NCBI RefSeq assembly: GCF_019704555.1
Contig: NZ_AP024745.1
Span: 6,456,501 to 6,520,500, forward strand
DNA from: Actinoplanes sp. L3-i22
GTDB taxonomy: Bacteria; Actinomycetota; Actinomycetes; Mycobacteriales; Micromonosporaceae
Length of the DNA: 64,000 nucleotides
Reading direction: 5' to 3'
Both the position numbers and the translations under genes were made by a program. Below, piece after piece: positions 9,965 through 17,463 of this stretch (position 1 is the stretch's first letter; each line of letters begins with the position of its first letter). A model generated the notes under the pieces. That model was given only the letters and a program-made list of their open reading frames with translations, made no database searches and was not told the origin of the DNA.

Positions 9965-12900
9965 ATGCCCGAGATCAGATTCGGCGGTCCGCAGGAGATT
10001 CGGCTCGTCGACCTCCTGATCAACTCGTTCGGCGACGACGACATGGACGAGCTTCTCGCCAAGACCGACCATCGCTACGACCAGTTCAAGATCCATGGCG
10101 CGAGATCGCGTGCGCATGTCCTCGCCGCCATCCGGGAGGCCACCACCGACGGCTGGCTGCTCGACCTGCTCGAGAAGGCGTGTACGGCGGCGCCTCGTGA
10201 GCCGGAGCTCCGGCGGATCTTCACCGAGTTGACCAACCCGGCGACGGCCGCCGCCGCGGAGGCGGCGACGGCCGACCATCTGTCGCTGGCGCTGATCTTC
10301 GCTGAGCGCGACGGCACGGCCGCCGCCCACGACGTGGCCGACGCACTCGCCGAGCTGCCGGTCACCGTCCGGGACAGGACGGCCGCCAACCGTTTCACCG
10401 GCGCGGACGCCGTGGTGCTGGTCCTCACTCGCCGCGCGGTCGACGACGATGTCTGCCGGACCGAGATCGACCAGGTCCTGGCACGCGAGCTACCGGTCGT
10501 GGTGGTACGGGCCGACCCGGACGTCCCGGTACCGTCCCGGCTCGCCGAGGCACCGGCTGCTGGCCTCAGCACCGACCCGGCCACGGGCCTGCCGGGCCTT
10601 CGGGACCGGATCTCGTACCTCGCCTCACCGGAGTACCGGCTGGCGGCTCTGGTCACGCGGCGCGACTCGTTGCAGCGGCGCGCCGACAGTGCGAACCCCG
10701 CCACGCGCCGGTGGTTCGATGCCGAACTGGCCGTCTTGGACCGCCGGATCCGGGAGGCACGGGCCCGCTGCGACGATCCCGCCGCGGCACAGGGCCGCGT
10801 CGACGACGAGCTCAGCGAAGGGATCCAGGAGGAGTACGAGCCGGATGCCGCACCCGACGACCAGGCGGGCATCGTCTGTGTCGGCCGGCCGCCGGCCAGC
10901 CCGCCCAACGAGTTCCGCAACCGCGTCCAGGAGATCAGAGACCTGGAGAACTACCTCGCCGACGGGAACGTCCGGCTGGTCGCCCTGACCGGTGCGGCCG
11001 GCATCGGCAAAACCGGGGTGATCGGGCGGATGCTGGGCCGCGCCGGCACCCCGCGGTCCCCGGTGACCGCACGACGGTTCGTCTACCTGCCGATGCTGGG
11101 CCACGACCCGGTGAACGCCGGCACGCTGGTCTGGAGGCTGGCACGGACGGTCATCGAACCCGAGGCGAGACGGCCGCTGCTCGTTGTGCTGCGTAGCCAG
11201 CAGCCGGTGACCGACAAGCTCGACGCCGTGCTGCGGACGCTGCGCCGGACCGAGGTCGTCGTCTTCGTGGACAACGCCGAGGAGCTGATCGACGACCATG
11301 GCGAGCTGTACGACCGGGAGCTCAGCCGGCTCGTCGACTGCCTGCTCGACGGCGACGATCACCGCGTACGGATCGTCCTCAGCTCCCGGAAGGCGCCGGA
11401 CTGCCTGCTCGACCGGGCCGGCGAGCACGGCCGGAGGTTGCCGATCGGCGAAGGGCTCTCGCTCGACCACTCCCGCGACTTCCTGCGGCGCCTGGACGGC
11501 GAAGGTCTCGGCATCCTCTCCGGGGCGGACCGGCACGACGTGGATTGGCTCGTCGAACTGACCGGCGGCTCACCCCGGCTGCTGGAGCTGGCATTCGGGG
11601 TGCTGCGCAGCTCACCCGGCCAGACACTGTCCTGGCTGGTCCACCGGATGGCCCCGGTCCGTCCCGACGCGCTGGGCCGCCGGCTGATCGAATGGACCTT
11701 CGACGAGCTGGACTCGGTCGACCGCAGGATCGTGCAGGCGCTGGCGATCTACCGCTGGCCCGTGAAGCCTTCGGCCGTGGTCCATCTGCTGCGGGATTTC
11801 GTCCCCGGGCAGAGCGTCGGCGAGCGGCTGGCCGACCTCTGCCGGCGCCGGCTGGCGCGCTGCGACGGCCCCCACTACTTCCTGCCTCGCGACCCGGACG
11901 GCGACTATGTCCTCGCCACCATCGACAGGGGAGACGCGTCCGAGACGCCGCAACTGACGCGCGAGTTCCTCTTCCGGCGGGCGGCCGAGTACTTCGCCGC
12001 ACTGCGCAAGCCCACGGCCCAGGTCCAGAGCGCCGAGGATCTCCACCCGAACTTCGTGGAGATCGACCTACGCCTCTGCGCCGGGCAGTTCGACCGGGCC
12101 GTGGATCTCATCGCGGCCATCGAGGACGCCCACCTGCTGCGCTGGGGGCAGAACGGCGCGCTGATCCCGGCCCTGAAAGGGGTGCCGGAATTTCCGGCGG
12201 ACTTCGACCGGGACTTCCTGCGCCGGGCGCTCCTCATCCGCGCGTACAAGCAGGCCGGCGATCTCCGGAGCGGGCTGCGGTGCGCCGAGGAGGCCACGGT
12301 CACCGCCCGGCGGTCCGGCCGGAAAGCGGCGATCTCCCGCGCCCTGAGCCACGCCGGCGCGGCCCACTTCGAGTTGGGCGAGATCGGCCGGGCGATCGAC
12401 TGCTACCGGGATGCGCTGCGGACGGTCAGCGTGACCCAGCGCTGGCACCTGCCGTACGAACGTATCGTGGCCCACGAAGGGCTGGCCCTCTCCCTCGGCC
12501 GGGCCGGCAAGCTGTCCGGCGCGCTGCGGCACCGCGCCGCTGCTGTCCGGCTCCTGCCGAGGCTCCCGCAGGACCGGGACCCCCGAATCGAGACGTTCCT
12601 GTCGATGGCCGCCGGCTGGGCCGAGACACAACGCGGCCATCCGGATCGCGCACGCGAGCTGTTGCGCACCGGCTACGAGGTGGCCCGGGGACGAGAGATC
12701 TGGCTGCTGGCCGGGCAATGTCTGCAACTCGAGGCTGACGCTCTGGTTGATCTCGGCGATCGCGGTGACGCCGTCACGATCGCCGGTCAGGCCGCCGACC
12801 TGGGGCTGCGCTGCAACAGCGGCGTCCTCTGCCGGACCGCCAACGAGACGCTGGCGCTGGCGTTGCTGTTCGGTCGCCGCCTGCCGGAAGCCGCCGCGGC

Positions 12901-13273
12901 GGCGGCGCTCGCCACCCGCCAGGAACCCGGCCTGTACGGACTGGTGCTGTCCGGTCTCATCGCCGTGCATCGAGATGACGGGGAGGCGTCCCATCGGGCG
13001 TTCGGCCTGGCCCGCGACCTGGCCGAGCAGCTGCGCGAGGCCGACGACACCGACTTCCAGGTACGCGATCTGCACGGGGTCGCCCTCCTCGGCCTGGCGC
13101 GGTACGACCGCTCCGGATCCGTCGAGGACGCGTGCGAGGCGTTCCAGGACGCCCGGCGCGCCACCTCCGCCCGGGGCGCGGTGGGCCGGGTCCAACGGCT
13201 GCTACGGCAGTTCGAGGGCCACACCGACACCCCGTCATTGACCCGGGCGCGGCGGGCGGCCGGGCACGCCTAA
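9965..13273 (+). CDS. EAD - TIR-like - STAND NTPase - TPR protein
   Basis: A 1102-residue multidomain sensor/switch. Residues 10-90 form a helical domain like that of the upstream protease (EAD-like). Residues about 103-225 look TIR-like: LALIFAERDG, ADAVVLVLTRRA, then VCRTEIDQVLARELPVVVV, which keeps a C-x-x-E resembling the WCxxE motif with the NADase Glu (E167). A STAND/NB-ARC NTPase follows: FRNRVQEIRDLENYL, Walker A LTGAAGIGKTGV (about 341-352), Walker B EVVVFVDNAEELID (about 430) and sensor RIVLSSRKAP. From about residue 690 the protein is helical TPR-like repeats (SHAGAAHFELGEIGRAIDCY), the usual ligand-sensing arm. The ATG at 9965 is 10 bp after the protease stop. Family knowledge says such proteins oligomerise on sensing invasion and activate attached effectors; the trigger here is unknown. 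Confidence 0.85.
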   Translation: MPEIRFGGPQEIRLVDLLINSFGDDDMDELLAKTDHRYDQFKIHGARSRAHVLAAIREATTDGWLLDLLEKACTAAPREPELRRIFTELTNPATAAAAEAATADHLSLALIFAERDGTAAAHDVADALAELPVTVRDRTAANRFTGADAVVLVLTRRAVDDDVCRTEIDQVLARELPVVVVRADPDVPVPSRLAEAPAAGLSTDPATGLPGLRDRISYLASPEYRLAALVTRRDSLQRRADSANPATRRWFDAELAVLDRRIREARARCDDPAAAQGRVDDELSEGIQEEYEPDAAPDDQAGIVCVGRPPASPPNEFRNRVQEIRDLENYLADGNVRLVALTGAAGIGKTGVIGRMLGRAGTPRSPVTARRFVYLPMLGHDPVNAGTLVWRLARTVIEPEARRPLLVVLRSQQPVTDKLDAVLRTLRRTEVVVFVDNAEELIDDHGELYDRELSRLVDCLLDGDDHRVRIVLSSRKAPDCLLDRAGEHGRRLPIGEGLSLDHSRDFLRRLDGEGLGILSGADRHDVDWLVELTGGSPRLLELAFGVLRSSPGQTLSWLVHRMAPVRPDALGRRLIEWTFDELDSVDRRIVQALAIYRWPVKPSAVVHLLRDFVPGQSVGERLADLCRRRLARCDGPHYFLPRDPDGDYVLATIDRGDASETPQLTREFLFRRAAEYFAALRKPTAQVQSAEDLHPNFVEIDLRLCAGQFDRAVDLIAAIEDAHLLRWGQNGALIPALKGVPEFPADFDRDFLRRALLIRAYKQAGDLRSGLRCAEEATVTARRSGRKAAISRALSHAGAAHFELGEIGRAIDCYRDALRTVSVTQRWHLPYERIVAHEGLALSLGRAGKLSGALRHRAAAVRLLPRLPQDRDPRIETFLSMAAGWAETQRGHPDRARELLRTGYEVARGREIWLLAGQCLQLEADALVDLGDRGDAVTIAGQAADLGLRCNSGVLCRTANETLALALLFGRRLPEAAAAAALATRQEPGLYGLVLSGLIAVHRDDGEASHRAFGLARDLAEQLREADDTDFQVRDLHGVALLGLARYDRSGSVEDACEAFQDARRATSARGAVGRVQRLLRQFEGHTDTPSLTRARRAAGHA

Positions 13274-13404
13274 TGCGCGGCGGCAAAGACGCCCAGGCAG
13301 ACCAGGATCAGCACCACCGACACCAAGACGATCAGGACCACGTGGCTGTTGGATTTTCCGGCACCCTTTTCCGGGTCAGGCGCGAGATACCGCCGGTTCA
13401 ACAT
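13270..13404 (-). CDS. 44-residue single-pass membrane protein
   Basis: Short protein beginning MLNRRYLAPDPEKGAGKSN and continuing as one strongly hydrophobic helix (HVVLIVLVSVVLILVCLGVF) that ends AAAH. The basic N-terminus suggests N-in topology. The ATG at 13404 has GAGAGGCGG eight bases upstream. Its stop overlaps the stop codon of the convergent STAND gene by a few bases. Not recognised as a family. It could be an ordinary small membrane protein or a membrane-acting component of the island; nothing in the sequence decides this. Confidence 0.6.
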   Translation of the reverse strand: MLNRRYLAPDPEKGAGKSNSHVVLIVLVSVVLILVCLGVFAAAH

Positions 13405-13619
13405 CGTGACCGCCTCTCGGCCGGGTTCCGCCCGAACCGGCCCTCCGGAATCCGACGCTAGGAGCGCGGGCGGGCGCGGGTCCATGACGCATCGATGCGG
13501 GCGTGACCATGACGGCCCGGGCAGCGGCACGCCGCGAACGGTGATGGCCCCGGCGGCGGCCATGGGTGAGGATCTCAGGCGCACCCCGCCAGACCCGACT
13601 CCCGGAGGATCGCGCATCG

Positions 13620-14231
13620 ATGCTGGCCCGCGTCGCCGTTTCGGATCCGCTGCCGCTGTTCCGCCGTGGCGTCATGGCGGCGCTGGCCGATGCCAGCGTT
13701 GCCGCCGAGGTGCCCGACGATCTCATGGCATGGGTACGCACTGACGAACGCCGCATCGTGCTGCTCACCGCCCGGACGCCCGAGGACTGGGCCCTGCTGG
13801 CCGAAGTCTGCGCGGCCCGCGACGCAACGATCGTGATCGCCGTCGTCGAGGACCCGAGCGTGACCGTGCACCTGCGGGCGCTGACCGCCGGAGCGGTTGG
13901 GGTGCTGTCCCGTGACACCTCCCCCGAGCAGCTACGGGAGGCCCTGGCCGCGGTGGCGCGGGGCAGCAGCATCCTGCCGATCGCCGTGGTCCGGGAGCTG
14001 GCGGCGCGGGCCGGCGGCGCTCCGCCGGGCGACGCCCGGACCGGCCCGACGACCGAGGAGATCGGCTGGCTCCGGGCACTGGCCGGAGGTAGCAGCGTCG
14101 CAACCGTGGCCGACCAGGCCGGCTACTCGGAACGGATGATGTTCCGGCTGCTCCGCCAGGTGTACACCCGGATGGGCGCCGCCGGCCGCACCGAGGCCCT
14201 GATGCACGCCCGCGCAGCCGGCTTGATCTGA
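13620..14231 (+). CDS. Orphan atypical response regulator, LuxR/NarL-like, no phospho-Asp
   Basis: A 203-residue DNA-binding protein with receiver-like N-terminus and C-terminal helix-turn-helix. The receiver begins VAVSDPLPLFRRGVMAAL, but where the phosphorylated Asp should sit the sequence reads RIVLLTARTPED. The acidic pocket is also reduced to a single D, so it is unlikely to be switched by phosphorylation. GAVGVLSRDTSPEQLREAL is the usual fourth/fifth strand region. The C-terminal HTH (VATVADQAGYSERMMFRLL, TRMGAAGRTEALMHARAAGL) is a divergent NarL type. The ATG at 13620 has GGAGG 12 bases upstream. No kinase is adjacent. It lies between the island and the chimeric pseudogene and could control the island. 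Confidence 0.75.
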   Translation: MLARVAVSDPLPLFRRGVMAALADASVAAEVPDDLMAWVRTDERRIVLLTARTPEDWALLAEVCAARDATIVIAVVEDPSVTVHLRALTAGAVGVLSRDTSPEQLREALAAVARGSSILPIAVVRELAARAGGAPPGDARTGPTTEEIGWLRALAGGSSVATVADQAGYSERMMFRLLRQVYTRMGAAGRTEALMHARAAGLI

Positions 14232-14260
14232 CACGCGGGACACCGCTGTCGACCCGGTGT

Positions 14261-14413
14261 GATCAGAGCGGCGCCGCCTCGCCCGGGCGGACCAGGCCCG
14301 CTCTGGTACGCGATCACCACCAGCTGCGCCCGATCGCGCGCGCCGAGCTTCATCATCGCCCGGTTGACGTGCGACTTCACGGTCAGCGGCGAGACGTACA
14401 GACGCTCGCCGAT
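14261..14413 (-). pseudogene. Fragment of a LuxR response regulator 3' end (copy of 16781-16932)
   Basis: About 150 bp match the last 50 codons of the response regulator gene at 16783-17463 in the same orientation, with several substitutions and one extra base near 14295 that breaks the frame. The translated piece reads ERLYVSPLTVKSHVNRAMMK, where the intact gene has TVKTHVNRAMMK. Homology stops abruptly at GAT 14411-14413, where paaK sequence begins. It cannot make a functional regulator. Confidence 0.9.
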
Positions 14414-14647
14414 GATCCTGCGCGGCGTCAACGTCTTCCCCACCCAGGTGGAGGAGCTGATCCTGCGCGTGCCCGGCCTGGCGCCCCACTACCAGTGCGT
14501 CCTCGATCGGCCGGGCCGTCGAGACACCGGCCGTACCCTCGCGAATTTGATCAAACTCACCATCGGCGTTTCGGTACGGGTCGAGGTCGTCCCCCGGCCA
14601 CGCTGGAACGATCGATCGGCAAGGCCCGCCGCATCGTCGACAACCGG
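14411..14647 (+). pseudogene. Fragment of paaK 3' end (copy of 4842-5126)
   Basis: The plus strand reads MILRGVNVFPTQVEEL and LAPHYQCVLDRPGR exactly as in paaK. It then loses about 60 bp corresponding to 4951-5012, resumes at LANLIKLTIGVSVRVEVV, and has a one-base deletion in the C-run (five Cs instead of six). The copy ends with the CAACCG that precedes the paaK terminal codons. No start codon, ATP-binding domain or intact end exists. It is a relic of duplication, joined to the luxR fragment through a shared GAT. Confidence 0.92.
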
Positions 14648-14658
14648 CCGCGCCCGGC

Positions 14659-15483
14659 TCAGTCCGGGCGCGTGCGCGCGTGACCGGTCGCCCAGGTGAG
14701 CGCGTAATCGGCCACCTGCTCCCAGCCCGGCTCCACCCCGGTGAAATGGGAACGGTCGGAGAACTCGTAGTACTCGGTGAGCGCGTCGGAGTCGCGGTAC
14801 TTCTTCGCGTTGGAGCGGATCACCGACGGCGGCATCAGGTGGTCCCGGCCGCCCGCGAGGAACAGCAGCGGCGCCCGGTCGTCCAGGTCGTAGTCGACCC
14901 AGGTCTCCTGGTGGCCGGGCTTCCAGTTGGCGATCAGGCCGTAGGCCCACACCCAGTTGCCGGGCGCCGGGATGTGCAGCCGGTCGTACGCCGCGTCGGA
15001 CTCCTCCCGGCTGACCGTGTTCGCGAACGCGTAGTGGAACTGCTCCTTGGTGAAGCCCACCGCGCGGTGCCGGTTCGCCGGGTTCTTCAGGACCGGGAAC
15101 AGCGACCTGATCTGGGACGGCGGGTTGACCCGGACGCCCTCGGGCGGCGCCGAGTCGATCGTCACCGCGGCCGCCCCCAGTCCCCGGTTGACCAGCAGCT
15201 GGGTGAAGGTGCCGCCGAACGAGTGGCCCATGATGATCGGCGGCCGGTCCAGGGTCTCCACCACCTCGGTGAGATGTTCGAGGGTCTCCGGCACCGAGGC
15301 GTCCTCGATCACCTTGGGGTTCGCCCGCAGCGCCTCCACCTCGATCTCGAATCCCGGGTAGCTCGGCGCGACGACCTGGTGGCCCTTCGCCCGGTAGTGG
15401 TCGACCCAGCGGTCCCAGCTGCGCGCGGTCATCCACAGCCCGTGGATCAGCACGATCGGCAGCGGATCGGTCGGCTCGCTCAT
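14659..15483 (-). CDS. Alpha/beta hydrolase
   Basis: A 274-residue cytoplasmic alpha/beta-fold hydrolase. PIVLIHGLWMTARSW carries the oxyanion HG, IIMGHSFGGTF is the nucleophile elbow (Ser near residue 96), FLAGGRDHLMPP supplies the acid and SDRSHFTGVEPGW the catalytic His. The overall pattern resembles haloalkane-dehalogenase/lipase-like hydrolases, with substrate unassigned. The ATG at 15483 has GGAAGGAG six to seven bases upstream and is preferred over an in-frame ATG 72 bp further up. The stop lies only about 12 bp beyond the end of the paaK fragment. It is 23 bp downstream of the NDH-2 gene and probably co-transcribed with it. Confidence 0.88.
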   Translation of the reverse strand: MSEPTDPLPIVLIHGLWMTARSWDRWVDHYRAKGHQVVAPSYPGFEIEVEALRANPKVIEDASVPETLEHLTEVVETLDRPPIIMGHSFGGTFTQLLVNRGLGAAAVTIDSAPPEGVRVNPPSQIRSLFPVLKNPANRHRAVGFTKEQFHYAFANTVSREESDAAYDRLHIPAPGNWVWAYGLIANWKPGHQETWVDYDLDDRAPLLFLAGGRDHLMPPSVIRSNAKKYRDSDALTEYYEFSDRSHFTGVEPGWEQVADYALTWATGHARTRPD

Positions 15484-15506
15484 GATGCTCCTTCCGTCGG
15501 GGGTTA

Positions 15507-16715
15507 TCACGGGTCCCAGCCACGCAGGTGCCGGACGGACAGGCGGTACTCCCACTCGATGGCGTCCTTGAGCAGGTGCGCCAGCCGCCCGCCACTGGTG
15601 AACCCGGCGACGTCGGCGACCCCGCGGCGGACCCCGACCGACACGACGAAACCCTTGTCGTGGAACGTGAACGCCTCCCGCGAGCGGCCCGCCAGCTCCG
15701 CGTGCAGGTTGCGGGCCACGGTCTCGCCCTCCTCCAGCGCCACCTGCGCCAGCGGGGGCAACACGTGGCCGCTGTCCGGGTCGGTCACCGAGGCCAGGTC
15801 GCCGGCGACGTAGATGTCCGGGTGGTCCAGGGCGCGCAGGTACCGGTCGACCTTGACCCGGCCGTTGTGGCCGGTCGGCAGCCCGGATTCGGCCACCAGG
15901 CCGGGCGCTTTCACCCCACCGGCCCAGACCACGACACCACCGCGCACCACCTGGCCGTCAGTAAGCCGGAAGCCCTCCTCGGTGGCGGCGGCGACCACCG
16001 CGCCGGTGCGCACCCGGACGCCCAGGCCGGCGAGAATCCGGGTGGCCTCGTCGACCAGCTTGGTAGAGGAGCCGGCCAGGATGGCCGGGCCCGCCTCGAT
16101 GAGCAGCACGGCGGGCCGGTCCGGCGCCAGGCCGTGCCGGACGGCCACCTCGGGCAGCATCTCGGCCAGCTCGCCGGCCAGCTCCACCCCGGTGGCGCCC
16201 CCGCCGCCGACCACCACGGTCGCCCGGCGGCGTTGCTCCTCGGCATCGGTGGCGAGCGCGGCGTCGTCGAGCGCCCGGCCGACCGCCGCCCAGACCCGCT
16301 CGGCGTCACCGACCGAATACATCGGCAGCGCGCGCTCGGCCAGGCCGGGAATGGCGAAGTCGTTGGGCCGGCTACCCAGGGCCAGCACCAGCCGCCCCCA
16401 GCCGATCGGCCCGGCCACGGTGCGCAGTTGCCGCCCGGCCGGGTCGAGGCCGGTGATCTCGGTGCGGACGAACCGGACCCGCTCGGCCAGCAGGTCCGGC
16501 AGCGGCAGGCGCACCGCGTCGGCGGCGCGGGTGCCGGCGGCGACCCGGGGCAGTTCGGTGAGGACCTGGTGGTAGTCGTTGCGGTCGACCAGGATCAGCT
16601 CCACCCCGGGGTGGTCGCCGAGCCGGGCGGTCAGGCGCAGGGTGACGTGCAGCCCGGCATAGCCGCCGCCGGCGACCACGATCGGGCCGCTCGGGCCGGG
16701 GGCGGGTTCCTCCAC
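15507..16715 (-). CDS. Type II NADH dehydrogenase-like FAD oxidoreductase
   Basis: A 402-residue two-dinucleotide-binding flavoprotein. FAD site: PIVVAGGGYAGLHVTLRL near residue 12. NADH site: RATVVVGGGGATGVELAGELAE near residue 165. A third FAD motif is DIYVAGDLASVTDP near residue 303. The AQVALEEGETVARNL helix and the C-terminal FTFHDKGFVVSVG are typical of NDH-2-type quinone oxidoreductases. These pass electrons from NADH to menaquinone at the membrane without pumping protons. No clear C-terminal membrane helix is seen. GTG at 16715 is the start. It precedes the hydrolase gene in one unit. It could also be a related ferredoxin- or sulfide-type reductase; NDH-2 fits best. Confidence 0.85.
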   Translation of the reverse strand: MEEPAPGPSGPIVVAGGGYAGLHVTLRLTARLGDHPGVELILVDRNDYHQVLTELPRVAAGTRAADAVRLPLPDLLAERVRFVRTEITGLDPAGRQLRTVAGPIGWGRLVLALGSRPNDFAIPGLAERALPMYSVGDAERVWAAVGRALDDAALATDAEEQRRRATVVVGGGGATGVELAGELAEMLPEVAVRHGLAPDRPAVLLIEAGPAILAGSSTKLVDEATRILAGLGVRVRTGAVVAAATEEGFRLTDGQVVRGGVVVWAGGVKAPGLVAESGLPTGHNGRVKVDRYLRALDHPDIYVAGDLASVTDPDSGHVLPPLAQVALEEGETVARNLHAELAGRSREAFTFHDKGFVVSVGVRRGVADVAGFTSGGRLAHLLKDAIEWEYRLSVRHLRGWDP

Positions 16716-16782
16716 GCCGTCCGGTGTAACACCCGGGCCCGCGGCCGGAACTCATCCGTGCGGGATGAACGGCCCGGCATGA

Positions 16783-17463
16783 TCAGAGCGGCGCCGCCTC
16801 CCCCGGGCGGACCAGTCCGCTCTGGTACGCGATCACCACCAGCTGCGCCCGATCACGCGCGCCGAGCTTCATCATCGCCCGGTTGACGTGCGTCTTCACG
16901 GTCAGCGGCGAGACGTACAGGCGCTCGCCGATCTCGTCGTTGGACAGGCCCGCGGCGACCAGCGCCATCGTCTCGCGCTCCCGCTCGGTCAGCGCGCCGA
17001 GCCGCTCCGGGGCGGGCAGCGGGCCGGGCTCGGGCTGGGCCAGGAACCGGGTGATCAGGCCGCGGACCGCCTTCGGGGAGAGCAGCGCCTCGCCGCGGGC
17101 GACCACCCGGATCGCCTCCTGCAGGTCGGCCGGCTCGACGCTCTTGCTGAGGAAGCCGCTCGCCCCGGCCCGCAGCGCGCGCAGCACGTTCTCGTCGAGC
17201 TCGAACGTGGTCAGGATCAGCACCCGCACCCCGGCCAGGTCCTCGTCGGCGGTGATCGCCCGGGTCGCCTCGATGCCGTCCATCCCGGGCATCCGGATGT
17301 CCATCAGGATCACGTCGGCGCGGGTGCTCGCGGCCAGCGCGACCGCCTCGGCGCCGGACGTCGCCTCGCCGACCACCGTCAGGTCGGGCGCGCTGTCGAC
17401 CAGCACGCGGAAGCCGGCCCGGATCAGGGTCTGGTCGTCGGCGAGCAGGACGCGGATCGTCAT
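16783..17463 (-). CDS. NarL/LuxR-family response regulator
   Basis: A 226-residue response regulator. The receiver (IRVLLADDQTLIRAGFRVL, phospho-Asp in DVILMDIRMPGMDG near residue 53, Thr in LILTTFELDE, Lys in GFLSKS) is complete. The LuxR HTH (LTERERETMALVAAGLSND, YVSPLTVKTHVNRAMMKLGA) lies at about 155-215. The ATG at 17463 overlaps the kinase stop as ATGA, so kinase and regulator are one coupled unit. Its 3' 150 bp are duplicated at 14261-14413. The target genes are not evident; the divergent multicopper oxidase gene is the nearest candidate. Confidence 0.95.
   Translation of the reverse strand: MTIRVLLADDQTLIRAGFRVLVDSAPDLTVVGEATSGAEAVALAASTRADVILMDIRMPGMDGIEATRAITADEDLAGVRVLILTTFELDENVLRALRAGASGFLSKSVEPADLQEAIRVVARGEALLSPKAVRGLITRFLAQPEPGPLPAPERLGALTERERETMALVAAGLSNDEIGERLYVSPLTVKTHVNRAMMKLGARDRAQLVVIAYQSGLVRPGEAAPL

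Noticed and set aside
5211..14231. Gasdermin-type pore system in the island
   Set aside because: Proteases and NTPase fit such systems, but no protein resembles a gasdermin; the 44-residue membrane peptide is far too short.
14259..14699. A functional fusion protein of LuxR and PaaK pieces
   Set aside because: The luxR part is read on the opposite strand and contains a frame-breaking base; the paaK part has deletions. The open frame is accidental.
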